Shown: positions 15,273-21,787 of the stretch, in pieces | How positions within the stretch are numbered: position 1 is the stretch's first letter | Layout of the letters: each line of letters opens with the position of its first letter | From: JACPGQ01 sp039798685 | GTDB lineage: Bacteria > Patescibacteriota > Microgenomatia > Levybacterales > UBA12049 | Assembly (NCBI GenBank): GCA_039798685.1 | Contig: JBDKFM010000011.1 | Location: forward strand, 1 to 25,023 | Length of the DNA stretch: 25,023 nucleotides | Direction of reading: 5' to 3' | Position numbers and translations under genes: made by a program | The notes under the pieces: model-generated | What the model was told of the DNA's origin: nothing | Seen by the model: the letters and a program-made list of their open reading frames with translations, nothing else | Database searches by the model: none

Positions 15273-15890
15273 ATGTTGAAAAGCTTATTAGGAAAACATC
15301 GTGTGGGGAGAGCGGGATTTAGTCTCGTTGAGTTATTGATCAGTATGTTCTTGATATTGACTATCAGCTCTGTCGTGATGACGATATTTGTTGCAGGGCT
15401 TAGGGGGACGAATAGATCCAGTGCCGAAGCAGACGTGAGGCAAAATGGCAATCTCGCACTCACGCAGATGTCCCGTATGATTAGAAACGCCAAGATATTT
15501 AACGGTGTGAGCGTAGATGGCGCATCGAATTATACGACGACGTGCTACGTTCCTTCGTCTGATCCGACACCTACTCCTCAGGTATATAAATCAGTAAAGG
15601 TAACTTCTTTTGATGGAGGTGTGTCGACTCTTTCATGTCCAGCAGTCGGTGAGACTGTGCTTACTTCAACAAGTGCGACATTTGCGACGCCATTTCCGCT
15701 TACAGACGCGAATAGGGTTATAGTGGCGCCGAGTTCATGTTATTTTACCTGCACACAGGAGTCAGTGACAGATGCGCCGGCAATTGGTATTTCGTTCACA
15801 GTTGAAAGTCTTCGTGGGAGTGGCGCCATCGGACAGTCCGTTGAGCAGCTTTTTCAGACAGTTGTCCTTCCCCGGAATTATTTACGGTAA
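15273..15890 (+). CDS. Minor pilin, PilW/GspJ-like
   Basis: With the ATG at 15273 (MLKSLLGKHRVGRAG) the protein has 205 residues; a TTG two codons earlier is less likely. Cleavage follows Gly15, with Phe at +1 and Glu at +5 (AG/FSLVELLISMFLIL). RGTNRSSAEADVRQNGNLALTQMSRMIRNAKIF is the typical PilW/GspJ helix. The C-terminal part is beta-rich with four cysteines and the strand GISFTVES. It is the only pilin in this series, apart from the first, that lacks a large appended domain. In known systems the GspJ/PilW, GspI/PilV and GspH/FimT homologues form the priming tip complex, and all three are present in order here. Confidence 0.85.
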   Translation: MLKSLLGKHRVGRAGFSLVELLISMFLILTISSVVMTIFVAGLRGTNRSSAEADVRQNGNLALTQMSRMIRNAKIFNGVSVDGASNYTTTCYVPSSDPTPTPQVYKSVKVTSFDGGVSTLSCPAVGETVLTSTSATFATPFPLTDANRVIVAPSSCYFTCTQESVTDAPAIGISFTVESLRGSGAIGQSVEQLFQTVVLPRNYLR

Positions 15891-15910
15891 CGTTGAGTTG
15901 ACATGCGTAT

Positions 15911-16804
15911 GTGGGCGTTGCTACGATGGATGTAATGAGCAGTTACTCTGTGGTTCGTCATGTTGCAAATGTGCGTGGTGTTTTGGTTCGTATGCACAAT
16001 CGTCTTCTTACTGCTTCATCCCCCGGCCAAGCGCTTCTCATGGTGGTTGTTGCAATGATTATCATTCTCACGGTAAGTCTTTCTGTCGCGACGCGTTCAT
16101 TCATCAACGTTCGTACATCTTCAGAGGAGGCGAGTTCTTCGGCTGCCTTTTCTGCAGCCGAGGCAGGGATTGAGCGCTATCTGAAGAATTCACAGACGTT
16201 TTCAGGGTCTATAGGTAATTCTGACGTCGCGGTTGTGACCACGCAGATTGGAGGATCCGGTACAAATCCGACACAGATCGTCTTAAATAGCGGCAATCCT
16301 GTGCTTCGTGATGATGGGGTCGATGTTTGGTTGTCATCATATCCAGGTTACACGAGTCCTTATTGGTCGGGAACGATGCGTGTTTACTGGGGAGACACGA
16401 CTGACTGTGCGTCGTCTGCGGTTGAAGTTGTGTTGATTACAGGTCCCTCAGCAAATCCGCTTTCAAGCCCGACAACGACTCGTTATGCATTCGACCAGTG
16501 TGCTGCAAGACGTGGGGCAAATGCATTTACTGCTCCTATCGCAGGCGGAACTGTAGGAGGAGTCGCATTTGCGAACGCTGCTGATATAGTGATCAACGCG
16601 GCGACTCCAGGTATTATCGCGCGCGTGATCCCACTTTATCTGAATACGACAGTTGCAGTTACCGGGGGAACCGGTTTTCCCCAGCAGGGTTCTGTTGTCA
16701 GCTCAACCGGTACTTCAGGAGATGCGAAGAGAAAGATCACAATTTATCAGGGGTTTCCTAAGGTTCCAAACGAATTTTTTTCCTATACGATGTTTTCTCC
16801 CTGA
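15911..16804 (+). CDS. PilX-like minor pilus assembly protein
   Basis: The N-terminal region SSPGQALLMVVVAMIIILTVSLSVATRS (starting near residue 37) matches PilX: a Gly-Gln-Ala-Leu boundary, a long hydrophobic helix without Glu at +5, and then EEASSSAAFSAAEAGIERYL, the 'AAEAGIE' signature of PilX N-terminal domains. The rest, to residue 297, is beta-rich with two cysteines and many Gly/Thr/Asn. The start is uncertain: GTG at 15911, ATG at 15926 or 15935, or ATG at 15992 (MHNRLLTASSPGQ), which would give an 11-residue leader like that of other CPR PilX proteins. It follows pilW by 20 bases and precedes pilM by 8, completing the minor-pilin set. Confidence 0.8.
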   Translation: MGVATMDVMSSYSVVRHVANVRGVLVRMHNRLLTASSPGQALLMVVVAMIIILTVSLSVATRSFINVRTSSEEASSSAAFSAAEAGIERYLKNSQTFSGSIGNSDVAVVTTQIGGSGTNPTQIVLNSGNPVLRDDGVDVWLSSYPGYTSPYWSGTMRVYWGDTTDCASSAVEVVLITGPSANPLSSPTTTRYAFDQCAARRGANAFTAPIAGGTVGGVAFANAADIVINAATPGIIARVIPLYLNTTVAVTGGTGFPQQGSVVSSTGTSGDAKRKITIYQGFPKVPNEFFSYTMFSP

Positions 16805-16812
16805 TAATTATT

Positions 16813-17850
16813 ATGGCAAACGCTGCATTTGGACTTGATATCGGTACTTCTAATCTCAAATCTGTGTGGTTTGAGCAGAAACGTGAAGTTGTTGTCGTGA
16901 AGGCTGCCTTTGCTTCAAAAGCACCTGTGTCCGGGATGACTTCGTCGTCTGCAATCGATGAGGAGCAGATGGCAAAAGCGATCCGGGACCACGTGACTGA
17001 GGCAAAAATAGGGACGCGCAACGTGCATATCGCGTTAGCAGATAATTTGGTATATACAAAAGTCGTTGAGATGCCGATGCTCTCAGATAAAGAGCTTGAA
17101 CAGGCAATTTTTTGGGAAGCTGAGCAGTACATACCGGCTCCTCTTTCAACAATCATGCTTGATCATGTGGTGCTCCGGAAAAATATCCAATCGAGTGAGG
17201 GAATGCGGATGGAGGTACTTCTTGTCGGCGCGCCAACTGTTACTTTGCAGAAATATCAGAAAATTGTTGAAATGTCAGGTCTCTCCGTTGCCTCAATTGA
17301 GACCGAGATGCTTGCTTCTGTACGGGCAATAGTGACATCCTCTACATTCCCTATTAGTCTTATCGTAAATATTGGGAATCTGAATACTTCACTTGCGATT
17401 GTACAACAGGGCGTCATCGTATTCGCCTATACCGTACCTATCGGAAGTGTTTCTATCACCCGTGCGATCGCATCTGATTTCGGATTTACTCCTGAACAGG
17501 CTGATGAGTATAAAAAAGCGTATGGAATTGCAGACCCAAACGTCGGTGCGAAAATTAAACGTTCGATAGAGCCGATCCTTACTTCCCTTGTTGGCGAAGT
17601 GAAAAAAGCTCTCGCTTTCTATGTGCAGCAGTACAGAGGCGAGCTCCCTGTGACACAGGTAATCCTCTCAGGTGGGACAGCAAAACTTCCCGGCATTGAT
17701 GCATTTTTTGTCAACTCTGTTGGTCTTGAGACTGTGGTTGCAAATCCATGGCAGACCTTGCGTGTTGAAGGAATTCCCCAAGTATTTGCTGATCAGGGTC
17801 CGGAGTTTACTGTTGCGATCGGACTGGGATTGAAAGGCAATGAGCACTGA
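16813..17850 (+). CDS. pilM: Type IV pilus inner-membrane assembly protein, actin-like ATPase PilM
   Basis: This 345-residue protein has the PilM (SHS2/FtsA-like) layout: phosphate-1 loop AFGLDIGTSNLKSVWF (5-20), VHIALADNLVYTKVVEMPMLSDKEL (about 76-99), IFWEAEQYIP (103-112) and the C-terminal adenosine motif ILSGGTAKLPGIDAFF (about 283-298). PilM is cytoplasmic, binds ATP and the N-terminal tail of PilN, and links the PilN/PilO membrane pair to the motor. It comes eight bases after the PilX-like gene and overlaps pilN by 11 bases, suggesting coupled synthesis with its direct partner. Length is typical of the family. Confidence 0.95.
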   Translation: MANAAFGLDIGTSNLKSVWFEQKREVVVVKAAFASKAPVSGMTSSSAIDEEQMAKAIRDHVTEAKIGTRNVHIALADNLVYTKVVEMPMLSDKELEQAIFWEAEQYIPAPLSTIMLDHVVLRKNIQSSEGMRMEVLLVGAPTVTLQKYQKIVEMSGLSVASIETEMLASVRAIVTSSTFPISLIVNIGNLNTSLAIVQQGVIVFAYTVPIGSVSITRAIASDFGFTPEQADEYKKAYGIADPNVGAKIKRSIEPILTSLVGEVKKALAFYVQQYRGELPVTQVILSGGTAKLPGIDAFFVNSVGLETVVANPWQTLRVEGIPQVFADQGPEFTVAIGLGLKGNEH

Positions 17851-18373
17851 GATTAATCTAGCAATAAGGCGAAAGAAGTCGAATACACTGCTCTCTACCA
17901 AAAAAGTAAAGAAGCTTCGGTTATTCGCACTTTTCTTCTTATTTGCAGTCGGTGGGTTGTCAGCAATACTTTTTTTGATTATTGCCTCCTCCCCTCTTCC
18001 CTCACTGAGGCAACAAGAAGAAGAAGCTGCGAGCCTACTAACTGCAAAACAGGCAAAATTTGGAAAGTATCTTCTCATAAAAAACCAACTTTCTTCGATG
18101 AAGCTTCTTCTTGAGAGCCGTCCCGATCTTCTTACTGCCATTGATACGTTTAATTCATTGATACCACCTGGTGTAAACGTTGCTGCGGTATCGATTACAG
18201 AGAAGACGCTGGCTTTTGGTGTTACCTCTTCCTCGCTCACAAGCATAGAACAGCTTTTTACTGCAATCGATGAAAAAGTGAAGAAGAATTTGCTTCCACA
18301 CACAATTGTTACGAGCCCGATCGCGTTTAATCAGAGTAGTGGTGAGTATAGCTTTACTCTTGATTTTCATTAA
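17840..18373 (+). CDS. pilN: Type IV pilus alignment protein PilN
   Basis: This 177-residue bitopic protein has a short cytoplasmic N-terminus, one membrane helix (about 26-50) and a helical coiled-coil segment (about 55-95, RQQEEEAASLLTAKQAKFG). A small alpha/beta domain follows with IPPGVNVAAVSITEKTLAFGVTSSS, the pattern of PilN/GspL ferredoxin-like domains. The conserved PilM-binding tail 'INLLP' is reduced here to EINLAIRRKK (4-13): INL is kept, Leu-Pro is not. It overlaps pilM by 11 bases and precedes pilO by two. It would form a heterodimer with PilO outside the membrane. Confidence 0.88.
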   Translation: MSTEINLAIRRKKSNTLLSTKKVKKLRLFALFFLFAVGGLSAILFLIIASSPLPSLRQQEEEAASLLTAKQAKFGKYLLIKNQLSSMKLLLESRPDLLTAIDTFNSLIPPGVNVAAVSITEKTLAFGVTSSSLTSIEQLFTAIDEKVKKNLLPHTIVTSPIAFNQSSGEYSFTLDFH

Positions 18374-18375
18374 CT

Positions 18376-19107
18376 ATGCAGGATTCATTTTCAACAGGCT
18401 CTCTCAAATTACTTTTCTATCGTTACAAAGATACGGTGTATTATCCGATCGTCAATGTCGGTATTTTATTTGTTGTAGGAGTATTTCTACTTTTTCAGAT
18501 TGTTATTCCTCAGTTTTCGCAGTGGTTTTCCGTACAGCGAGAAGTCGATACAATCAAAGGAAATATTAAGATTATTCAGGATAATACTCGGTTTCTTAAT
18601 GCGCTTGATGATGCTGGTCTTGAGGCTGATGTGAAGACCGTGACGAGTGCATATCCGTTTGAAAAAGACTACGCTGGCATTATTAATGCGCTTTCACAAA
18701 CGTCCTCAAAAACAGGTGTACCACTCCCTGATTTCCGTTTGAGTGTAGGGGAATCACCGACTGGCGATTTGCCCGCAAAATACCAGCTCAATCTCTCATT
18801 TCCGGGTTCACTTACCACTGCGAAAGAATTTATATCTGAACTTGAGAAAACTCTTCCAATTTCTGCGGTAACCGCGATTGACACGAGTTCTGGTGCGACA
18901 GGGATTAGTGTCGAGTTTTATTATCATGGTTTTCCTTCAATCACAATAAATCAAAAAGAGCGTTTAACGCCGTTTACAGCTGAGGAGCGTGAGTTACTTG
19001 CAAAACTCAAAACTTGGGAAATTCAGGAGGGAACATCGGCTGAGAGTAATATCGATTCGTCAGAGCAGGAGGCGTCAGCAAGCGGAGCCTTCCCTCCCCC
19101 ACTCTAA
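18376..19107 (+). CDS. pilO: Type IV pilus alignment protein PilO
   Basis: This 243-residue protein has one membrane helix (about 24-46, YPIVNVGILFVVGVFLLFQIV), then a coiled-coil-like stretch (REVDTIKGNIKIIQDN), a linker, and an alpha/beta domain with LPAKYQLNLSFPGSLTTAKEFISELEKTLPISAV, the PilO hallmark. The C-terminal 40 residues are acidic and Ser-rich, probably disordered. It is the last gene of the plus-strand operon. Its stop lies four bases from the convergent trmD stop inside an A/T palindrome, with no GC hairpin terminator. It pairs with PilN to form the inner-membrane alignment complex. Confidence 0.9.
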   Translation: MQDSFSTGSLKLLFYRYKDTVYYPIVNVGILFVVGVFLLFQIVIPQFSQWFSVQREVDTIKGNIKIIQDNTRFLNALDDAGLEADVKTVTSAYPFEKDYAGIINALSQTSSKTGVPLPDFRLSVGESPTGDLPAKYQLNLSFPGSLTTAKEFISELEKTLPISAVTAIDTSSGATGISVEFYYHGFPSITINQKERLTPFTAEERELLAKLKTWEIQEGTSAESNIDSSEQEASASGAFPPPL

Positions 19108-19111
19108 AAAA

Positions 19112-19801
19112 TTATTTTTTGAGATCCGGTCGTTTTGTTGACGTGATTCGTTTTGCTTGTTCCATTCTCCATGCATCTATTTTTTTATGATTTCCTGAAA
19201 GAAGCACCTCGGGTACATCGCTTCCGTTAAATGTTCTTGGATTTGTAAACTGTGGATACTCAAGGAGTGTAGAAGTATCATCTTCAAGAGAAAATGATTC
19301 ATGTTGAGTAACGCCGTCTTTCAGGACTCCCGGAATGAGCCGAACAATGGCATCAGTTATCAGCATGGCCGGAATCTCGCCTCCAGTTGTCACAAAATCG
19401 CCGATTGAGATTTCACCGTCAATATATTCACTAATACGATCGTCTACCCCTTCATAATGGCCGCAGATGAGTATCAGGTGTGTGAGCCTTGAGAGTGTTT
19501 TTGCTCTCCCTTGTGTAAACGTATCACCTCGTGCGCTGAGAAGTACTATTTGCTCCTCGTCTTTCGGTAGATCCTCTCTGACAGCGTCAAGCGCGTTCTT
19601 GAGGACATCGACACGCATTACCATTCCGATTCCCCCTCCATACGGTGTGTCATCTACTTGTTTGTGGGAGCCAACTCCGAAATCCCTGATGTTTTTTATG
19701 ACGATTGTGACTGCCTGTTTTTCTCTTGCTTTTTTTATGATGGAGAGGTCAAAAGGACCGGTAAACATCTCGGGAAACAGTGTGAGGATTGTTATTTTCA
19801 T
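19112..19801 (-). CDS. trmD: tRNA (guanine37-N1)-methyltransferase TrmD
   Basis: This 229-residue SPOUT-family enzyme transfers a methyl group from SAM to N1 of G37 next to the anticodon, preventing frameshifts. All family hallmarks are present: ITILTLFPEMF (3-13), DDTPYGGGIGMVM (50-62), the knot motifs LICGHYEGVDDRI (111-123) and ISIGDFVTTGGE (131-142, catalytic Asp135), and the C-terminal LLEYPQFTNPR with VLLSGNHKKIDAWR. Length is normal. It is separated from khpA by 63 bases and has its own well-formed promoter, so it need not be co-transcribed with rpsP-khpA, although the order rpsP-khpA-trmD is a classic linkage. Confidence 0.97.
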   Translation of the reverse strand: MKITILTLFPEMFTGPFDLSIIKKAREKQAVTIVIKNIRDFGVGSHKQVDDTPYGGGIGMVMRVDVLKNALDAVREDLPKDEEQIVLLSARGDTFTQGRAKTLSRLTHLILICGHYEGVDDRISEYIDGEISIGDFVTTGGEIPAMLITDAIVRLIPGVLKDGVTQHESFSLEDDTSTLLEYPQFTNPRTFNGSDVPEVLLSGNHKKIDAWRMEQAKRITSTKRPDLKK

Positions 19802-19816
19802 AGAAACGACAGATTT

Positions 19817-19845
19817 ACTATAGTCTGTAAGGAGTAAAGTTTCAA
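19817..19845 (-). promoter_or_regulatory. trmD promoter
   Basis: On the minus strand TTGAAA (19845-19840), exactly 17 bases, then TATAGT (19822-19817) match sigma70 consensus at 10 of 12 positions. The expected start is near 19810, giving a leader of about eight or nine bases before the ATG at 19801. The -35 box is one arm of a perfect palindrome. Confidence 0.65.
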
Positions 19846-19856
19846 TGAGATTGAAA
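19840..19856. repeat. Perfect dyad TTTCAAT-GAG-ATTGAAA over the trmD -35 box
   Basis: A seven-base inverted repeat with a three-base centre lies between khpA and trmD. One arm contains the trmD -35 hexamer. As RNA it could form a weak AT-rich hairpin after khpA, but no U-tract follows it on the minus strand. It may be an operator or chance. Confidence 0.5.
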
Positions 19857-19864
19857 AATTGAGG

Positions 19865-20104
19865 TTACTCAGCTATCTCAGCAAGGGTAATATTTATCCG
19901 TTTATTTTCTTTTATTGCTTTAATTTTCATGATATTTCGGATACTTCGTATGACTTTTCCTTCTTTACCAATCACTTTTCCCATATCTTCTTTCGCGACT
20001 GTGATGATAAATTGATGTGTTCCTTCTTCTTCATGTTCCTCAACGGATACAGCATCAGGGGAGTCAACAATTGCCTGGAGAATATAGGTGAGTGTTTCTT
20101 TCAT
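19865..20104 (-). CDS. khpA: KH-domain RNA-binding protein (KhpA-like)
   Basis: The 79-residue form starting MKETLTYILQ at 20104 is chosen because its ATG overlaps the rpsP stop (ATGA, 20101-20104) and because the upstream 18 codons of the frame lie within rpsP. The KH core is VIGKEGKVIRSIRNIMKIKAI (44-64) with the GxxG loop GKEG at 46-49. KhpA is a small cytoplasmic RNA chaperone, acting with KhpB in several Gram-positive bacteria. The Asp/Glu-rich N-terminal segment and length match the family, and its place right after rpsP is conserved in many bacteria. Confidence 0.92.
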   Translation of the reverse strand: MKETLTYILQAIVDSPDAVSVEEHEEEGTHQFIITVAKEDMGKVIGKEGKVIRSIRNIMKIKAIKENKRINITLAEIAE

Positions 20105-20328
20105 TTTTCGACAATTTTTGAGACTGTTGGAGATGGAATTGCTCCCTTTGCGACCCATGCGCTATATGCTTCCATGTCGATCGCTTTTTTACCGTTTTTT
20201 CCCATCTCATATGATCCGAGTAGCGCAATATAATCACCATCTCGTCGAGAACGTTTCTCTTTCACGACAACACGGAATTTGCGTTCGCCCTTTTTTCCTA
20301 CCCTTGTAAGTCTGATTACTACTGACAT
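20101..20328 (-). CDS. rpsP: 30S ribosomal protein S16
   Basis: This is 75 residues, beginning SVVIRLTRVGKKGERKFRVVV, the S16 N-terminal signature (usual form MVKIRLxRxGxKxxPxYRIVV), followed by SRRDGDYIALLGSYEMGKN, the usual 'RDGrxIExLGxYnP' region. It ends in TVSKIVEK, matching 'SxTVxxLL'. S16 is a primary binder of the 5' domain of 16S rRNA. It is slightly short at the C-terminus, as is common in reduced genomes. It is the first gene of rpsP-khpA, with its own promoter inside the rnc 3' end and a 75-base leader with dyad symmetry. Confidence 0.95.
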   Translation of the reverse strand: MSVVIRLTRVGKKGERKFRVVVKEKRSRRDGDYIALLGSYEMGKNGKKAIDMEAYSAWVAKGAIPSPTVSKIVEK

Positions 20329-20403
20329 AATTTTCAGCTAAACGCGTCGTGCTTATGGCGTATCGAGATTTTTCGATAAGCGATATGCTCTATGCGAGAA
20401 GCT
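20329..20403 (-). promoter_or_regulatory. Structured 5' leader of rpsP
   Basis: The predicted rpsP transcript has about 75 bases before the ATG. Within it, arms GCTTAT (20356-20351 and 20381-20376 pair) and TATCGA (20361-20366 with 20373-20378) can form two hairpins that share the ATA bases and so exclude each other. No Shine-Dalgarno site is visible before the ATG. A ribosomal-protein feedback leader is possible. Alternatively this is a processing site. Confidence 0.4.
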
Positions 20404-20409
20404 TGTTGT

Positions 20410-20438
20410 ATTTTAGCATTAACTGCCGATTTTCTCAA
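20410..20438 (-). promoter_or_regulatory. rpsP promoter inside the rnc 3' end
   Basis: On the minus strand TTGAGA (20438-20433), 17 bases, then an extended -10 TGC-TAAAAT (TAAAAT at 20415-20410). This gives 10 of 12 hexamer matches plus the TG motif. The -35 lies in the last codons of rnc, and the spacer spans its stop codon. Confidence 0.6.
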
Positions 20439-21081
20439 GCGCAGCCTTGGCTGCTGCTTCTTCAGCTTCTTGTTTCGATTTTCCGACTCCCTGCCCCATG
20501 AGAGTATCCCCGACAAACACGCCCATCGTAAATATCTTTGCGTGTGGTGGTCCTTCTTCAGTGAGCACTCTGTACTGAGGAGAGTGTTGTTTCTTGGCCT
20601 GAACAGTTTCCTGAAGAATGCTTTTTGGGTCTTTAAACTGTCTTGTTTGCACGTAACCGTCTGCAAGCGGAAAAAGTGTTTTTTCCAAAAATTCTCGAAC
20701 GATCCCTATACCTTGATCCATATACAAAGCACCGATAAATGCCTCAAAACTGTTTGCGAGGAGCGTTTCATTTTCACGACCCTTTGATTCTTCTTCACCT
20801 TTTGAAAGTTTGAGGTGCTTACCGAGATCAAGCTCTTTTGCAGCAAGCGCTAAAGTCTTAGTATTTACGAGCAGCGATCTGAGGTTAGTCAAAACTCCTT
20901 CTTTGAAGTCAGGATAGGTTCTGTAGAGGTGATCGGACATGATAAAAGAGAGTATGCTGTCTCCGAGAAATTCAAGTCGCTCGTTGGATTCGAGTTGCTC
21001 TTTTGTTTCATTCAGGTACGAGCGATGGATGAATGCATGCTCGAAAAGTTTTTGATTTTTAAATGTCGGTAGATTATTCAT
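20419..21081 (-). CDS. rnc: Ribonuclease III
   Basis: This 220-residue endonuclease cuts double-stranded RNA, including rRNA precursors. The catalytic domain has the signature ESNERLEFLGDSILSF (31-46: Glu37, Asp41) and, in helix 7, LLANSFEAFIGALYMD (107-122) with Glu113. The acidic residue three positions earlier, Asp in E. coli and most others, is Asn110 here. A double-stranded RNA-binding domain follows (about 152-218, DPKSILQETVQAKK to KQEAEEAAAKAALEKIG). It overlaps nusB by eight bases, so the two are translationally coupled. The rpsP promoter sits in its 3' end. Confidence 0.95.
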   Translation of the reverse strand: MNNLPTFKNQKLFEHAFIHRSYLNETKEQLESNERLEFLGDSILSFIMSDHLYRTYPDFKEGVLTNLRSLLVNTKTLALAAKELDLGKHLKLSKGEEESKGRENETLLANSFEAFIGALYMDQGIGIVREFLEKTLFPLADGYVQTRQFKDPKSILQETVQAKKQHSPQYRVLTEEGPPHAKIFTMGVFVGDTLMGQGVGKSKQEAEEAAAKAALEKIGS

Positions 21082-21424
21082 GTGTTACCATTTTGCCAAG
21101 CGCTCCGTTTACGAACGCTGCACTTGAGTCATTGCCATACTCTTTTGCGAGTTCTATCGCCTCATCAACCACAACTCGTGGAGGTTCTTTTTTTTCAAAA
21201 ATGAGTTCATAGACCGCAAGTCTTAAGATTGCCAGGTCAATTTTGTTTATTTTTTCGATCGGAAATTCTGGAGCAATGTGACGAATTTTTGCATCGAGTT
21301 CTTCATGTTTTTCAAAAATTACTGCGGCGTTTTCATGAATCGGTTGTGATGCAAAGTCTCGCTTAAAAAGTTCTTCGATGAGGTGTTTTCTTTTTTGATG
21401 CCTGGGATCGTGTGGAGTCTTCAT
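21074..21424 (-). CDS. nusB: Transcription antitermination factor NusB
   Basis: This 116-residue all-helical protein has INKIDLAILRLAVYEL (about 59-74), VVVDEAIELAKEYG (84-97) and the terminal FVNGALGKM, the standard NusB pattern. NusB binds boxA RNA with S10 (NusE) and promotes antitermination in rRNA operons. At 116 residues it is shorter than the usual 130-140, with loss mainly at the N-terminus. It lies 24 bases after rpmF and overlaps rnc by eight, forming rpmF-nusB-rnc, an RNA-maturation and ribosome block. Confidence 0.93.
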   Translation of the reverse strand: MKTPHDPRHQKRKHLIEELFKRDFASQPIHENAAVIFEKHEELDAKIRHIAPEFPIEKINKIDLAILRLAVYELIFEKKEPPRVVVDEAIELAKEYGNDSSAAFVNGALGKMVTHE

Positions 21425-21448
21425 GACGGGTGAGATTGTGTCACCTGA

Positions 21449-21649
21449 CTATTCCTCGTCATTTGCGGAGGCAGCAGGAGTGCTTTTCGGCTGTTTTGTC
21501 TGCGTTGCAGCTTTTTCAGCACGTTCTTTCTCAAGCATAGCATAAAAATGTGTCAGCTTGTGTTTTGTATCTACGACTTTTAGTGAGATTGCGTGTCTCC
21601 TTTTTCCTTGTCGTGCCCGTGAATGTCGTTTTTTCGGTTCTTGTGGCAT
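21449..21649 (-). CDS. rpmF: Probable 50S ribosomal protein L32 lacking the zinc ribbon
   Basis: This 66-residue basic protein starts MPQEPKKRHSRARQGKRRHA, the L32 N-terminal pattern (PKxxxSxxRxxxRRxxxxL), and sits before nusB-rnc as L32 does in related genomes. The expected C-x2-C ... C-x2-C ribbon is absent: there is no cysteine at all. A remnant KLTHF may correspond to the usual KLPH between the cysteine pairs. The last 25 residues are a low-complexity Ala/Thr/Lys/Glu tail. No other reading frame contains a hidden cysteine ribbon, so this is not a simple frameshift. Identity rests on the N-terminus and context; another small basic protein is possible. Confidence 0.72.
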   Translation of the reverse strand: MPQEPKKRHSRARQGKRRHAISLKVVDTKHKLTHFYAMLEKERAEKAATQTKQPKSTPAASANDEE

Positions 21650-21728
21650 ATTTTTATGCTGAAAACTACGAAGTGATGCACGTGAGGTTATTTCTCTGTG
21701 CCTGACTTAGTGCTCTCTGCTGGTATGT

Positions 21729-21757
21729 ATTTTACTGTATTTTGAGCTTTGTTGCAA
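21729..21757 (-). promoter_or_regulatory. Promoter for rpmF-nusB-rnc
   Basis: On the minus strand TTGCAA (21757-21752), exactly 17 bases, then TAAAAT (21734-21729), nine of 12 consensus matches. Transcription would start near 21722, leaving a leader of about 73 bases before the rpmF ATG. The rest of the 138-base gap (21650-21787) holds no other recognisable feature. Confidence 0.55.
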
Positions 21758-21787
21758 GGCTGGAACTCAGGGAGATTTAGGAGGGGG

